NCBI RefSeq assembly: GCF_900112695.1
Contig: NZ_FOMT01000006.1
Coordinates: 548,148 to 612,147, forward strand
Source: Paenibacillus catalpae
GTDB lineage: Bacteria > Bacillota > Bacilli > Paenibacillales > Paenibacillaceae
Length of the DNA: 64,000 nucleotides
Direction: 5' to 3'
A model generated the notes under the pieces. That model was not told where the DNA came from, searched no databases, and worked only from the letters and a program-made list of their open reading frames with translations. Of the stretch, positions 42,851 through 52,283 are shown one piece after another. The translations under genes and the position numbers were made by a program. Position 1 is the first letter of the stretch; each line of letters opens with the position of its first letter.

Positions 42851-42896
42851 CGCGAAACGCGTGCTTGTCCTCTTAGGACGGCGCAGCCGTTTACGC
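42851..42896. repeat. Short hairpin repeat, copy 1
   Basis: GCGAAACGCGTGC pairs imperfectly with GCGCAGCCGTTTACGC. It shares GCGAAACG, GGCGCAGCCGTT and CGCT with 49397-49444. No function is known. Confidence 0.55.
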
Positions 42897-42921
42897 TAGA
42901 TGCAGGATGGGAGTGTGGCGA

Positions 42922-44235
42922 TTGGATGCGGCCAATGCTTTACTAGATCAGTTTGGCAAGGCGTTTGTACATTTGCTGGCGCAGCCTTTTTACTATATTG
43001 CGGTCTTATTTATTATTGTACAGTACACAAGGCAAATCTCTCTGGAGAGAAGGATGTTCGCCGTTAGGCTGCATATATGGCCGCGATTAGTCGCGAAAGC
43101 CATGCTGGCGGGGCTTGCAGCGGGCGTGATCGCCTCCATTGTTGGAGCTTTTATCGGAATAAGCTTAAGCGGGGATGCCGTATTATGGCTGTGGGGATCG
43201 GCAGTTGTTCTGCTGCTGTTCCGGATCCGCTATCTGTGCTTTGCTTACGGAGCGGGAGTGCTCGCGCTTCTGCAATGGATTATTGGTTTTACACCGTTAG
43301 AGGATAACGGCGGCTGGATTGGCGACATCGCTGCTTCACTCGCAGCGCTTGATATGCCAGGCATACTTGTGCTGGTAGCGCTGCTTCATCTGATGGAGGC
43401 TTTCCTGGTCCGGCGGCAAGGCGACAAGCTTGCTACCCCGTTATTTCTGGAAGGCAAACGCGGCAAGCTTGTTGGCGGTTATATGCTGCAGGGCTTTTGG
43501 CCGGTTCCGCTGTTTCTGCTTGTACCTGCTGCAGGAGGAGCATCCGTTGTTGATCTGCCATGGACGCCATTATCCGGCAGTGACTGGACGCAAGGATGGA
43601 GTGTCGTAGCTCTGCCGATGATTATCGGCTTCAGCGAGATGACGCGGACTATGCTGCCCAAGGTCAAAGCCCGCCACGCGGCAAAAAGGCTTTTGGGGTA
43701 CAGCCTGCTGCTGACGGGTGCGGCATTGCTCGCGTGGTGGCAGCCTGCGCTGCTGCCGATCGCTGCTTTGTGCTCGCTGCTCATGCATGAAGTGATTATC
43801 TGGCGAAGCCGTGCTATAGAGGCGGCACAAAGTCCGCTCTATGTGAATGACCAGCGCGGCTTGCGCATACTTGGCATTGTGCCGGGTACACCGGCAGATG
43901 GGATGAAGCTGCAGGCAGGCGAGATTATCGCGAAAGTAAACGGCAGCCGCGTTTATTCCAAAGAGGATCTTCACGAGGCGCTGCAGAACAGCTCGGCGAT
44001 GTATAAGCTTGAGGTGTTGAATACAGACGGCGAGCTCAAATTTGTTCAGCGCGCACGTTATGAAGGGGAGCATCATCAGCTGGGCGTCATCCTGTCGCCG
44101 GATGAGCGGGCGACCTATTACGCTTCATCGGAGCCGGCTACGCTGCTTGATCTCCTTCGCAGGTCAAGGACGGCAAAGCGCCGGGGCGGGGTTTATTCGG
44201 AGGATGAAGACCGTTCGGGCACTTTGAATGTTTAA
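42922..44235 (+). CDS. minJ: MinJ-like PDZ membrane protein
   Basis: About 437 aa. Roughly eight membrane segments (about 15-315) precede a C-terminal cytoplasmic PDZ domain (about 315-400; RGLRILGIVPGTPADGMKL, QAGEIIAKVNG). In B. subtilis MinJ links DivIVA to MinD and is encoded next to ctpB, as here. Sequence similarity cannot be measured here, so the name rests on architecture and synteny. TTG 42922 has GGGAG 8 nt upstream; ATG 42907 is the longer alternative. A Ser/Arg-rich tail ends the protein. Confidence 0.75.
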   Translation: MDAANALLDQFGKAFVHLLAQPFYYIAVLFIIVQYTRQISLERRMFAVRLHIWPRLVAKAMLAGLAAGVIASIVGAFIGISLSGDAVLWLWGSAVVLLLFRIRYLCFAYGAGVLALLQWIIGFTPLEDNGGWIGDIAASLAALDMPGILVLVALLHLMEAFLVRRQGDKLATPLFLEGKRGKLVGGYMLQGFWPVPLFLLVPAAGGASVVDLPWTPLSGSDWTQGWSVVALPMIIGFSEMTRTMLPKVKARHAAKRLLGYSLLLTGAALLAWWQPALLPIAALCSLLMHEVIIWRSRAIEAAQSPLYVNDQRGLRILGIVPGTPADGMKLQAGEIIAKVNGSRVYSKEDLHEALQNSSAMYKLEVLNTDGELKFVQRARYEGEHHQLGVILSPDERATYYASSEPATLLDLLRRSRTAKRRGGVYSEDEDRSGTLNV

Positions 44236-44292
44236 AGGGGAACAAGGGCTTTTCTTAAGCGGATGCTTAGGGAAAGCCCTTCGATTTTATGT

Positions 44293-44321
44293 TTGCAACA
44301 GCCGTTGCAGACGTCTATAAT
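44293..44321 (+). promoter_or_regulatory. Promoter of uvrBA
   Basis: TTGCAA (44293-44298), 17 bp, TATAAT (44316-44321). It lies about 80 bp before uvrB, with a LexA-like site just downstream. Confidence 0.8.
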
Positions 44322-44327
44322 AGAGGG

Positions 44328-44340
44328 GAACACACATTCG
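44328..44340 (+). promoter_or_regulatory. Candidate LexA (SOS) box
   Basis: GAAC-ACAC-ATTC is close to the Bacillus LexA box CGAAC-N4-GTTCG, with two changes. It starts 7 bp after the -10, where repressor binding would block initiation. uvrB is a classic SOS gene, which supports the call. Confidence 0.5.
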
Positions 44341-44401
44341 GATATGCTATATTATTATATATATTGACTATAATGATTGATGAGTAAGGGAAACGGGGTG
44401 G

Positions 44402-46405
44402 ATGACGCAAGTGAATGAGATTTCAGAGCAATTATTTCAATTAAAGTCCGACTATACGCCGCAGGGCGATCAGCCGGGAGCCATCAGAAGACTTGTTGAA
44501 GGCGTGAGGAACGGCGAAGCCAAGCAGACCTTGCTTGGTGCGACAGGTACCGGCAAGACCTACACGATTGCCAATACGATTGCGGAGCTTAACCGGCCGA
44601 CGCTGGTCATTGCACACAACAAGACGCTCGCGGCACAGCTGTGCAGCGAGTTCAAGCAGTTCTTCCCGGACAATGCGGTAAGCTATTTTGTCAGCTATTA
44701 TGATTATTTTCAGCCTGAGGCTTATATCCCGTCTACAGACACCTATATCGAAAAGGATTCCAGCATTAATGATGAAATCGACAAGCTGCGCCACTCCGCG
44801 ACCAGTTCTTTGTTTGAACGCAGGGACGTCATTATTGTAGCGAGCGTATCTTGTATTTACGGTCTCGGTTCGCCTTCCGAATACGGCAGTTTGGTTCTGT
44901 CGCTGCGGGTAGGCATGGAGAAGCCCCGGGATACGATTCTTCATAAGCTTGTTGACATTCAATACCAGCGCAATGACATTAACTTTATCCGCGGTACGTT
45001 CCGCGTCCGCGGTGATATTGTAGAGATTTTCCCGGTTGCCAATAATGAACGGGCGATCCGGGTCGAGCTGTTTGGCGATGAGATTGAACGAATTACGGAG
45101 ATCGACGTGCTTACTGGCGAGATCGTAAGCGAACGCGATCATGTGGCCATATTCCCGGCGTCTCACTTCGTTACCCATGAAGAGACGATGAAGGTTGCGC
45201 TTGGTAATATCGAGCGGGAGCTGGAGGAACGCCTTGCGGAGCTGCGGGAGAATGGCAAGCTGCTGGAAGCGCAGCGTCTGGAGCAGCGTACGCGTTACGA
45301 TCTTGAGATGATGGCCGAGATGGGCTTCTGCTCCGGTATCGAGAACTATTCGGGACCTCTGACTTTCCGTGAACGCGGAGCTACGCCGTATACGCTCATG
45401 GATTATTTTCCGGATGATATGCTGATCGTTATTGACGAATCCCACGTTACCCTGCCGCAGATCCGGGCTATGTACAACGGTGACCGTGCGCGGAAGGAAA
45501 TGCTTGTTAACCATGGCTTCCGCCTGCCGTCTGCCTTGGATAACAGGCCGCTGCGCTTCGAGGAATTCGAGGAGAAATCCAAACAACAAATTTATGTATC
45601 GGCAACACCTGGACCTTATGAGCTGGAGCAGTGCCCGACGATGATTGAACAGATTATACGTCCGACAGGCCTGCTTGATCCGATTATTGAGGTGCGTCCG
45701 ACCAAAGGCCAGATCGATGATTTGTTAGTCGAGATCCGCGACCGGATTGCCAAGGATGAACGAGTCCTTGTCACCACGCTGACGAAGAAGATGGCTGAGG
45801 ATCTGACGGATTATTTCAAAGAGATTGGCATTAAAGTGCGTTATCTGCACTCCGATATCAAGACGCTGGAACGGATTGCGATCCTTCGGGATTTGCGCCT
45901 TGGTACGTTCCACGTGCTGGTGGGTATTAACTTGCTGAGGGAAGGGCTGGATCTGCCGGAGGTGTCGCTGGTTGCGATACTGGATGCCGATAAAGAAGGC
46001 TTCCTTCGCTCCGAACGCTCTTTGATTCAGACGATTGGCAGGGCTGCACGTAATAGTGAAGGCCGAGTGATCATGTACGGGGATAAGATTACGGATTCCA
46101 TGGATAAGGCGCTGAAGGAGACGGAGCGCCGCCGGACCATTCAGATTGCCTACAACGAGAAGCATGGCATAACGCCGCAGACGATCCGCAAGAAAGTGCA
46201 TGATGATATCAAGGCGACGAAAGTGGCTGAGGAGAAGTCGGAATATTTGACCGGCGTTGGCACCGAGAAGATGTCGAAGAAAGACCGTCAGGCATTATTG
46301 CAAAGGCTGGAAGCCGAGATGAAGGATGCGGCGAAGAACCTGCAGTTCGAGAGAGCCGCGGAGCTGCGTGACGCTTTGCTGGAGCTGAAAGCCGAGATGG
46401 GCTAG
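44402..46405 (+). CDS. uvrB: Excinuclease ABC subunit B
   Basis: 667-aa damage-verification helicase of nucleotide excision repair. Walker A is GATGTGKTYTIAN. The beta-hairpin segment is YYDYFQPEAYIPSTDTY. Helicase motif VI is QTIGRAARN, and a C-terminal UVR coiled coil (LQFERAAELRDALLELK) binds UvrC. It probably starts at ATG 44402, after GGGG. uvrA follows after 27 nt, so the two form an operon behind a possible LexA box. Confidence 0.98.
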   Translation: MTQVNEISEQLFQLKSDYTPQGDQPGAIRRLVEGVRNGEAKQTLLGATGTGKTYTIANTIAELNRPTLVIAHNKTLAAQLCSEFKQFFPDNAVSYFVSYYDYFQPEAYIPSTDTYIEKDSSINDEIDKLRHSATSSLFERRDVIIVASVSCIYGLGSPSEYGSLVLSLRVGMEKPRDTILHKLVDIQYQRNDINFIRGTFRVRGDIVEIFPVANNERAIRVELFGDEIERITEIDVLTGEIVSERDHVAIFPASHFVTHEETMKVALGNIERELEERLAELRENGKLLEAQRLEQRTRYDLEMMAEMGFCSGIENYSGPLTFRERGATPYTLMDYFPDDMLIVIDESHVTLPQIRAMYNGDRARKEMLVNHGFRLPSALDNRPLRFEEFEEKSKQQIYVSATPGPYELEQCPTMIEQIIRPTGLLDPIIEVRPTKGQIDDLLVEIRDRIAKDERVLVTTLTKKMAEDLTDYFKEIGIKVRYLHSDIKTLERIAILRDLRLGTFHVLVGINLLREGLDLPEVSLVAILDADKEGFLRSERSLIQTIGRAARNSEGRVIMYGDKITDSMDKALKETERRRTIQIAYNEKHGITPQTIRKKVHDDIKATKVAEEKSEYLTGVGTEKMSKKDRQALLQRLEAEMKDAAKNLQFERAAELRDALLELKAEMG

Positions 46406-46432
46406 AGACAAGGAATGGGAGGAACGTAAGAA

Positions 46433-49321
46433 GTGGCTAGTGACAAGATTGTAATCAAAGGGGCAAGAGCCCATAACTTGAAAAATATCGACGTTACCAT
46501 ACCCCGCGACAAATTTGTCGTGCTGACAGGGCTTAGCGGCTCCGGGAAGTCTTCGCTTGCTTTTGATACGATTTATGCAGAAGGCCAGCGCAGATACGTC
46601 GAGTCGTTATCCGCGTATGCCCGGCAGTTTCTGGGTCAAATGGAGAAGCCGGATGTCGATTCCATTGAAGGCTTGTCTCCGGCGATCTCGATTGACCAGA
46701 AGACGACAAGCCGTAACCCGCGTTCGACGGTAGGTACGGTAACGGAGATTTACGATTATTTGCGTTTGCTGTATGCCCGGATCGGAAGACCGCATTGCCC
46801 AGATCATGGTATTGAGATAACCTCACAGACAGTTGAACAAATGGTTGACCGGATTATGGAGTATCCGGAACGGACGAAGCTGCAAATTATGGCTCCCCTT
46901 ATTTCCGGCCGTAAAGGCGAGCATACGAAGCTGCTTGCGGATATTCAGAAGCAGGGCTACGTCCGGGTACGGGTTAACGGCGAGCTTCGCGAGCTAAGCG
47001 AGAAGATTGAACTGGAGAAGAACAAAAAGCATAACATCGAGGTTGTCATAGACCGGATTGTTGTTAAACCAGACATCCAGGGCCGGTTGGCCGACTCTTT
47101 AGAAACGGCGCTGAAGCTGGCCGATGGCCGTGTTCTCGTTGATATTATCGATCAGGAGGAGCTGCTCTTCAGTTCCAACCTGGCTTGTCCGGAATGCGGC
47201 TTCAGCATTGAGGAGCTGGCTCCTCGTATGTTCTCTTTCAACAGCCCGTATGGTGCTTGTCCGGAATGTGACGGCCTTGGCGTAAAGATGATCGTTGACC
47301 CTGATCTGCTTGTTCCGAATCTAAGCAAAGCCATCAATGAAGGGGCATTCGAAGCTTGGGCGGGAAGCACGTCCAACTATTACCCGCAATTTCTTAGCGC
47401 CGTATGTCAGCACTACCATATTCCGCAGGATGTTCCGGTATCGGATCTGACCGCGGATCAAATGAAAAAGCTCATGTTCGGAACAGGCGGGGAGCGGGTG
47501 CGGTTCCTCTATGAGAATGACTTTGGCCACCGGAAGGAAGCTTTTGTTCCTTTCGAAGGTATTGTGCATAATCTGGAGCGCCGCTACCGGGAGACTGCTT
47601 CTGAAGGCATCCGGGAATATATCGAGGCTTATATGAGCGCGAAGCCATGCGGTACCTGCAAAGGACATCGCCTCAAGAAAGAAAGCCTTGCGGTGACCAT
47701 TAATGCGAAGAACATCTCCTTTGTTACTTCGTTATCGATTGGTGAAGCGCAGCGTTTCTTTGACTCTCTTGAGCTGAACGAGAAAGAACGGACGATCGGC
47801 CATTTGATCCTGAAGGAGATCAACAGCCGACTAGGCTTCCTCGTTAACGTTGGTCTGGAGTATTTGTCGATGAGCCGTGCAGCGGGAACCTTGTCCGGTG
47901 GGGAGGCACAACGTATCCGCCTCGCTACGCAGATTGGTTCCAGTCTGATGGGCGTCCTGTATATCTTGGACGAGCCAAGTATCGGCCTGCATCAGCGTGA
48001 CAACGACCGCCTTATTCAAACGCTGGAGCATATGCGCAACCTTGGCAATACGCTTATTGTGGTTGAGCATGATGAAGATACCATGCTGGCAGCGGATTAT
48101 ATTATTGATATTGGCCCGGGTGCAGGTATACACGGAGGCATGGTAACAGCTGAAGGGACACCTGAGGAGATTATGAAGGATGATAACTCGCTGACCGGCC
48201 AATATTTGAGCGGGAAGAGATTTATCGAGGTTCCGCTTGAGCGCCGCAGCACCGGTGACAAATGGCTGGAAATCCGCGGCGCCAAGGAGAATAATCTGCG
48301 CGGCGTCAACGTGAAGATTCCGCTTGGTATCTTTACCGCGGTGACGGGCGTTTCCGGCTCCGGTAAATCTACTCTCATCAACGAGATCCTGTATAAGACG
48401 CTTGCCCGCGACCTGAACAAGGCGAAGGTGCGTCCAGGGGAGTACAAGGAGCTGCGTGGTCTTGAGCATTTGGAGAAGGTCATTGATATTGACCAGTCCC
48501 CAATTGGCCGTACCCCGCGTTCGAACCCTGCTACTTATACAGGGGTATTCGACGATGTGCGTGATCTGTACTCCACAACCAATGAAGCAAAGGTTCGCGG
48601 CTACAAGAAAGGCCGGTTCAGCTTTAACGTCAAGGGTGGACGTTGCGAAGCTTGCAGAGGCGACGGGATTATCAAGATTGAGATGCATTTCTTGCCGGAT
48701 GTTTATGTCCCTTGCGAGATCTGCAAAGGCAAGCGCTATAACCGCGAGACGTTAGAAGTGAAATACAAAGGCAAGAACATTGCCGAAGTACTGGAAATGA
48801 CGATCGAGGACGGAACCAAGTTCTTCGAGAACATCCCTCGTATCCATCGTAAGCTGCAGACCTTGCTTGATGTAGGCCTTGGCTATATGACCTTGGGCCA
48901 ACCGGCTACGACGTTATCCGGAGGCGAGGCTCAGCGGGTGAAGCTGGCTTCCGAGCTGTATCGGCGCAGCACGGGCAAGACGTTGTATATCCTGGATGAA
49001 CCAACTACCGGGCTGCACGTCGATGATATTGACCGTTTGCTTACCGTACTGCATCGTTTAGTTGATTCGGGAGAATCGGTGCTAGTTATTGAGCATAACC
49101 TGGACGTAATCAAGACAGCCGATTATTTGATCGATCTTGGTCCAGAGGGCGGTAATGGCGGAGGTACCATTGTTGCATCAGGTGCACCGGAGGATGTAGT
49201 GAAGGTTGCCGGTTCCTATACGGGCAAGTATCTGAAGCCGATTATGGAACGTGACCGTGAACGTACGGTGAAGAAGCATCGCTCCGTAGAAGAAAGTGTA
49301 GCTGCCGGCGTTGTGGATTAA
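46433..49321 (+). CDS. uvrA: Excinuclease ABC subunit A
   Basis: 962-aa damage sensor with two ABC ATPase modules. The first Walker A (GLSGSGKSSLAFDT) and second (GVSGSGKSTLINEI, about residue 640) are intact. Zinc modules CPECGFSIEE ... CPECDGLG and CEACRGDGIIK ... CEICKGKRYN are present. The signature LSGGEAQR appears twice. GTG 46433 follows GGGAGGAA. A terminator follows 7 nt after the stop. Confidence 0.98.
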   Translation: MASDKIVIKGARAHNLKNIDVTIPRDKFVVLTGLSGSGKSSLAFDTIYAEGQRRYVESLSAYARQFLGQMEKPDVDSIEGLSPAISIDQKTTSRNPRSTVGTVTEIYDYLRLLYARIGRPHCPDHGIEITSQTVEQMVDRIMEYPERTKLQIMAPLISGRKGEHTKLLADIQKQGYVRVRVNGELRELSEKIELEKNKKHNIEVVIDRIVVKPDIQGRLADSLETALKLADGRVLVDIIDQEELLFSSNLACPECGFSIEELAPRMFSFNSPYGACPECDGLGVKMIVDPDLLVPNLSKAINEGAFEAWAGSTSNYYPQFLSAVCQHYHIPQDVPVSDLTADQMKKLMFGTGGERVRFLYENDFGHRKEAFVPFEGIVHNLERRYRETASEGIREYIEAYMSAKPCGTCKGHRLKKESLAVTINAKNISFVTSLSIGEAQRFFDSLELNEKERTIGHLILKEINSRLGFLVNVGLEYLSMSRAAGTLSGGEAQRIRLATQIGSSLMGVLYILDEPSIGLHQRDNDRLIQTLEHMRNLGNTLIVVEHDEDTMLAADYIIDIGPGAGIHGGMVTAEGTPEEIMKDDNSLTGQYLSGKRFIEVPLERRSTGDKWLEIRGAKENNLRGVNVKIPLGIFTAVTGVSGSGKSTLINEILYKTLARDLNKAKVRPGEYKELRGLEHLEKVIDIDQSPIGRTPRSNPATYTGVFDDVRDLYSTTNEAKVRGYKKGRFSFNVKGGRCEACRGDGIIKIEMHFLPDVYVPCEICKGKRYNRETLEVKYKGKNIAEVLEMTIEDGTKFFENIPRIHRKLQTLLDVGLGYMTLGQPATTLSGGEAQRVKLASELYRRSTGKTLYILDEPTTGLHVDDIDRLLTVLHRLVDSGESVLVIEHNLDVIKTADYLIDLGPEGGNGGGTIVASGAPEDVVKVAGSYTGKYLKPIMERDRERTVKKHRSVEESVAAGVVD

Positions 49322-49329
49322 ATGAAGAC

Positions 49330-49369
49330 AGAGACTCTCCTTTGCTTGAACGGAGGAGGGTCTCTTTTT
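49330..49369 (+). terminator. Terminator of uvrBA
   Basis: AGAGACTCTCCT and AGGAGGGTCTCT form a 12-bp stem with one mismatch, followed by TTTTT. Confidence 0.88.
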
Positions 49370-49396
49370 AAATTGAGATTTCATTATTCTGTGCTT

Positions 49397-49444
49397 AGCG
49401 AAACGGTTGCTGCTCCTCCCGTGGATGGCGCAGCCGTTCTCGCT
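49397..49444. repeat. Short hairpin repeat, copy 2
   Basis: AGCGAAACGGTTGC pairs with GGCGCAGCCGTTCTCGCT, imperfectly. It shares text with 42851-42896; both lie just downstream of a terminator. Confidence 0.55.
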
Positions 49445-49570
49445 TGTATGTATTTGTTATAAATGTGGGCCGATATGGACAAATTATTGGCAGGGTAAAC
49501 TGGAAAGACAACGTTTTAAAAAGAAAATGTGGGAAAAGGTGACAAAGTTGTTACGAAATCTGAATCGGAC

Positions 49571-49599
49571 TTGCATCATTTGCCACTTGAAGATAACAT
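49571..49599 (+). promoter_or_regulatory. Promoter of the small membrane protein gene
   Basis: TTGCAT (49571-49576), 17 bp, TAACAT (49594-49599). The start codon lies about 43 bp downstream, after AAAGGGGG. Confidence 0.6.
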
Positions 49600-49641
49600 A
49601 GAGGTAATATAGGCTACGTGCGAATAAAAGGGGGTCACTCG

Positions 49642-49860
49642 ATGTTTTTGGCAGCAGAAGAAGCAGCACAATCGACCAGCAACATCAATACATTTGACTG
49701 GTTCATGCTTGCATTTACCATTTTGATCTTGATTGGCTTTGTGCGTTTATTGAAAGCTCGTTCTAAGAAAAATGTGTTTGCGATCGGATTTACCGCCGTA
49801 TCGCTCGCCTTGTTTGTTTACATTGACTACATTATGATCTTTAAAGTTTGGATGGCATAA
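49642..49860 (+). CDS. Small two-helix membrane protein (DUF2759-like)
   Basis: 72 aa from ATG 49642, with AAAGGGGGT 7 nt upstream. Two membrane segments (about 20-38 and 45-67) are linked by a basic turn (KARSKKN). Size and layout resemble the DUF2759/YqgW type, but I could not confirm the family. No function can be assigned. It is a single-gene unit with its own promoter and two terminators. Confidence 0.7.
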   Translation: MFLAAEEAAQSTSNINTFDWFMLAFTILILIGFVRLLKARSKKNVFAIGFTAVSLALFVYIDYIMIFKVWMA

Positions 49861-49869
49861 ATCATACAT

Positions 49870-49958
49870 AAGCCTGCCGTTAATCGGCAGGCTTTATTAA
49901 TGGATAACAAGCGCTGGTCTATTCATCCGTAAGGATGAAGCAGGCTGGCGCTTTTTTG
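49870..49958 (+). terminator. Tandem terminators
   Basis: AAGCCTGCCG/CGGCAGGCTT (49870-49894) is a perfect hairpin. A second one has outer AAGCGC/GCGCTT (49909-49953), inner TTCATCC/GGATGAA and a six-T run. Confidence 0.88.
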
Positions 49959-50006
49959 GTTTGCGGATTGACTTTTAGGAAGCCATCCCGTAATATCTAA
50001 TTTAAC

Positions 50007-50029
50007 AATAATCTAATTAGACAATTATT
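50007..50029 (+). promoter_or_regulatory. Operator-like palindrome
   Basis: AATAAT-CTAATTAG-ACAATTATT is a near-palindrome centred on CTAATTAG, about 30 bp before the ArsR-type regulator. It could be its own operator. Confidence 0.4.
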
Positions 50030-50062
50030 AAATTATATCTCAGAAGGGAGAGAGTGACCTCC

Positions 50063-50668
50063 ATGCAATTAGATAAAGTAGTGAATTACCATAAAGCACT
50101 TGCGGACCCAACGCGAATCCGGCTGCTCATCTTGCTGGCAGATGGAGAGCTCAACGGTCAGGTACTCGCTGAAAAGCTTGGCGTAACGCCGGCTACCGTA
50201 ACACATCATGCGGCAAAGCTGCGGGAAGCGAGCCTGATCAATGAGCGGAGAGAGAAGAACACCATTTATTTTTCACTCAATGATTACTTTATCAAGAGCG
50301 GCTCTAATGCAGCGGCGAACCTGATCTATAGGCAGTCTAATCAGAAGGGAGAGGAAGAACAAATGAATGAGGAACTGGAGCGTATGAAGCAATCCGTGAT
50401 CAAGAACTTCTTTACCGCATCGGGTCAGTTGAAGTCGATCCCGGCTCAACTCAAGAAGAAGCTTATCGTACTTGAGTTTATGGTCTCGAAGTTAGAGAAG
50501 GGACGTAAATACACGGAAAAAGAACTTAACGCATTCATAAAGGGTTACCATGAAGATTTCGCCACGATCCGGCGTGAGTTTATCATGCATCAATTCATGT
50601 TCCGCGAAAACGAAATTTACGAGCTCAATCCACAGGAAATGTGGGCGAAGTGGGAGATGTTGTCCTAA
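50063..50668 (+). CDS. ArsR-type regulator with DUF2087 domain
   Basis: About 201 aa. The first 85 residues form a winged helix (ALADPTRIRLLILLADGELN; LGVTPATVTHHAAKL). No metal-binding CxC is visible, so metal sensing is not supported. The C-terminus (about 110-200) fits DUF2087 (KYTEKELNAFIKGYHEDFAT; IRREFIMHQF). Start could be ATG 50063 or GTG 50054. It stands alone with an AT-rich palindrome upstream, suggesting self-regulation. Targets unknown. Confidence 0.82.
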   Translation: MQLDKVVNYHKALADPTRIRLLILLADGELNGQVLAEKLGVTPATVTHHAAKLREASLINERREKNTIYFSLNDYFIKSGSNAAANLIYRQSNQKGEEEQMNEELERMKQSVIKNFFTASGQLKSIPAQLKKKLIVLEFMVSKLEKGRKYTEKELNAFIKGYHEDFATIRREFIMHQFMFRENEIYELNPQEMWAKWEMLS

Positions 50669-50690
50669 GTATTCTTAGTTTTGCTCTCAC

Positions 50691-50734
50691 AAAAAAACAG
50701 CCTGCCCGGCTCAAAGCCAGGCAGGCTGTTTTAC
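50691..50734. terminator. Bidirectional terminator
   Basis: AACAGCCTGCC and GGCAGGCTGTT with inner GGCT/AGCC. A-run on the left and T-run on the right allow use by transcripts from both sides. Confidence 0.9.
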
Positions 50735-50769
50735 TGCTCTTATCTTTAATTCTTGTGTGTCTTGCGTGA

Positions 50770-50897
50770 GCGGAGCGAAAGTATGTTTCTGGAGAAGCGC
50801 TAGCGTTCGCCTTTGACCAAGGATTTCAACCGCCCAGCGGTTTAATTGAGAAAATCCGCGGTCAAGAGCGATCGGAAGAAACATACTTTTGCGCAGC
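50770..50897. repeat. Structured intergenic element, copy B
   Basis: Second copy of the element at 461-586. Stems: 50775-50790 with 50877-50892 (one G-U), 50813-50818 with 50860-50865, 50821-50826 with 50852-50857, and 50828-50833 with 50837-50842. Stem sequences differ from copy A at most positions, yet pairing is kept at the same offsets. It lies between convergent genes. Confidence 0.75.
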
Positions 50898-50917
50898 GAA
50901 TATCAGTTACACAAGAA

Positions 50918-51886
50918 TTAAACCCACCACATATCGCCTACAGGCTCTTTAATCAGAACTTGCTGCAAGTTTTGAACGGCTTTCGAGAAGCCTTCCTCGA
51001 CGGACATTAGGCCGTCTTCATGTTCGATGCTGACAACGTAGTCGTAGCCAACAAGGCGAAGCGTGCTGATGATATCAGCCCAAGTTTTCAGATCGTGGCC
51101 AAAGCCAACGGAGCGGAACTGCCAAGCGCGGTCCATCATCAGGGTGTACGATTGCATGTCAGTCACGCCGTGTTTGTTCACGTTATTATAGTCAATCGAT
51201 GTATCTTTTGCATGGAAGTGATGGATCGCATTTTCGCGGCCCAGGATTTTGATAGCTTCGACAGGGTCAATGCCTTGCCACCACATATGGGATGGGTCAA
51301 GGTTGGCACCAATCGCTTTACCAGCAGCTTCACGAAGGCGAAGCAAAGTAGCCGGGGTGTGAACGGAGAAGCCGCCATGCAGCTCGAGGCCGATTTTTAC
51401 ACCGTTTTGTTCAGCAATGCCGCCGATTTCAGACCAATATGGAATAACTTTTTTCTCCCATTGCCATGCCAGGATTTCTTGGAAATCATTTGGCCATGGA
51501 GCAACCGGCCAGTTCGGATATTTTGCATCTTCATGGTCGCCCGGGCAGCCGGAGAATGTATTTACAACTGGAACCTCAAGACGGTTAGCCAGTTCAATTG
51601 TTTTACGGATAATAGCGTCGTCTGCACTGGAGATTGCTTTTTGCGGGTGAAGTGGATTGGCATGGCAGCTAAGTGCGCTGATCATCAGTCCACGCGATTC
51701 CACTGCATGTTTAAACGCTTTCAATTTGCCTGCATCAGCAAGCAATGTGTCAGGGTCGCAATGTGCGTTGCCCGGATAGCCGCCAGTTCCCAGCTCTACC
51801 GCTTCCAGACCTTTGGCTGCGATATAGTCGAGCGCTTCTTCAAGTGGTTTCTGCGAGAAAAGTACGGCAAATACGCCTAATTTCAT
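50918..51886 (-). CDS. Sugar phosphate isomerase/epimerase (TIM barrel)
   Basis: 322 aa of the xylose-isomerase-like AP_endonuc_2 family. Motifs include VELGTGGYPGNAHCD, the metal-site region IGLELHGGFSVHTPATLLRL (Glu and His), NLDPSHMWWQG, HFHAKDT and VSIEHED. The metal ligands expected for a divalent cation are present. Substrate unknown; likely a sugar or inositol derivative. Start ATG 51886 (minus) follows AGGAGGTAATA. It is read divergently from the HtrA gene. Confidence 0.88.
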   Translation of the reverse strand: MKLGVFAVLFSQKPLEEALDYIAAKGLEAVELGTGGYPGNAHCDPDTLLADAGKLKAFKHAVESRGLMISALSCHANPLHPQKAISSADDAIIRKTIELANRLEVPVVNTFSGCPGDHEDAKYPNWPVAPWPNDFQEILAWQWEKKVIPYWSEIGGIAEQNGVKIGLELHGGFSVHTPATLLRLREAAGKAIGANLDPSHMWWQGIDPVEAIKILGRENAIHHFHAKDTSIDYNNVNKHGVTDMQSYTLMMDRAWQFRSVGFGHDLKTWADIISTLRLVGYDYVVSIEHEDGLMSVEEGFSKAVQNLQQVLIKEPVGDMWWV

Positions 51887-52283
51887 TATTATTACCTCCT
51901 AAGGTTTGGCTGCCCCTATTATATCATTCTACTTGAGCGGATAGTTAATTTTTACGAAAGAAAAACCAAAATCGCATATAAACAGAGCAATTAAAATGAA
52001 AGCATTCTCTTGGTGCGGAATGACTTAGCATTTCAGTAACGAAAGGGCCTATTTAAAACTTTACAATAACGTCAAATTTATTCGATCAAGGTATACCTAT
52101 TTGTCGTTATATTGGATTCTTCATAATAAGAAAATAAGAGGTTTACTTCATCCTTACATTTACCCAATATTTAGGATTTTAAATACAAATTCTTCTTGTT
52201 GTATAGTACTTTGGCATGATACATTTAGAACATGTTTCCTATAAATGGATTCTCTTTTTTATTGGATCTGGGAGAGTGATAGA
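51887..52283. other. AT-rich divergent intergenic region
   Basis: About 400 bp with no gene. A -10-like TATAGT at 52202-52207 may serve the HtrA gene. No repeats, RNA or clear -35 were found. Confidence 0.4.

Noticed and set aside
42851..42896. Hairpin as the terminator of ctpB
   Set aside because: No T-run follows it; a proper terminator lies upstream at 42787.
49469..49476. GCCGATAT as a sigma-D promoter before the small membrane protein
   Set aside because: No TAAA at the right distance upstream; a sigma-A pair lies nearer the gene.
52109..52121. TATATTGGATTC as another copy of the DUF559-flanking repeat
   Set aside because: Only about 11 bases match and the CCAGTAAAA half is missing.
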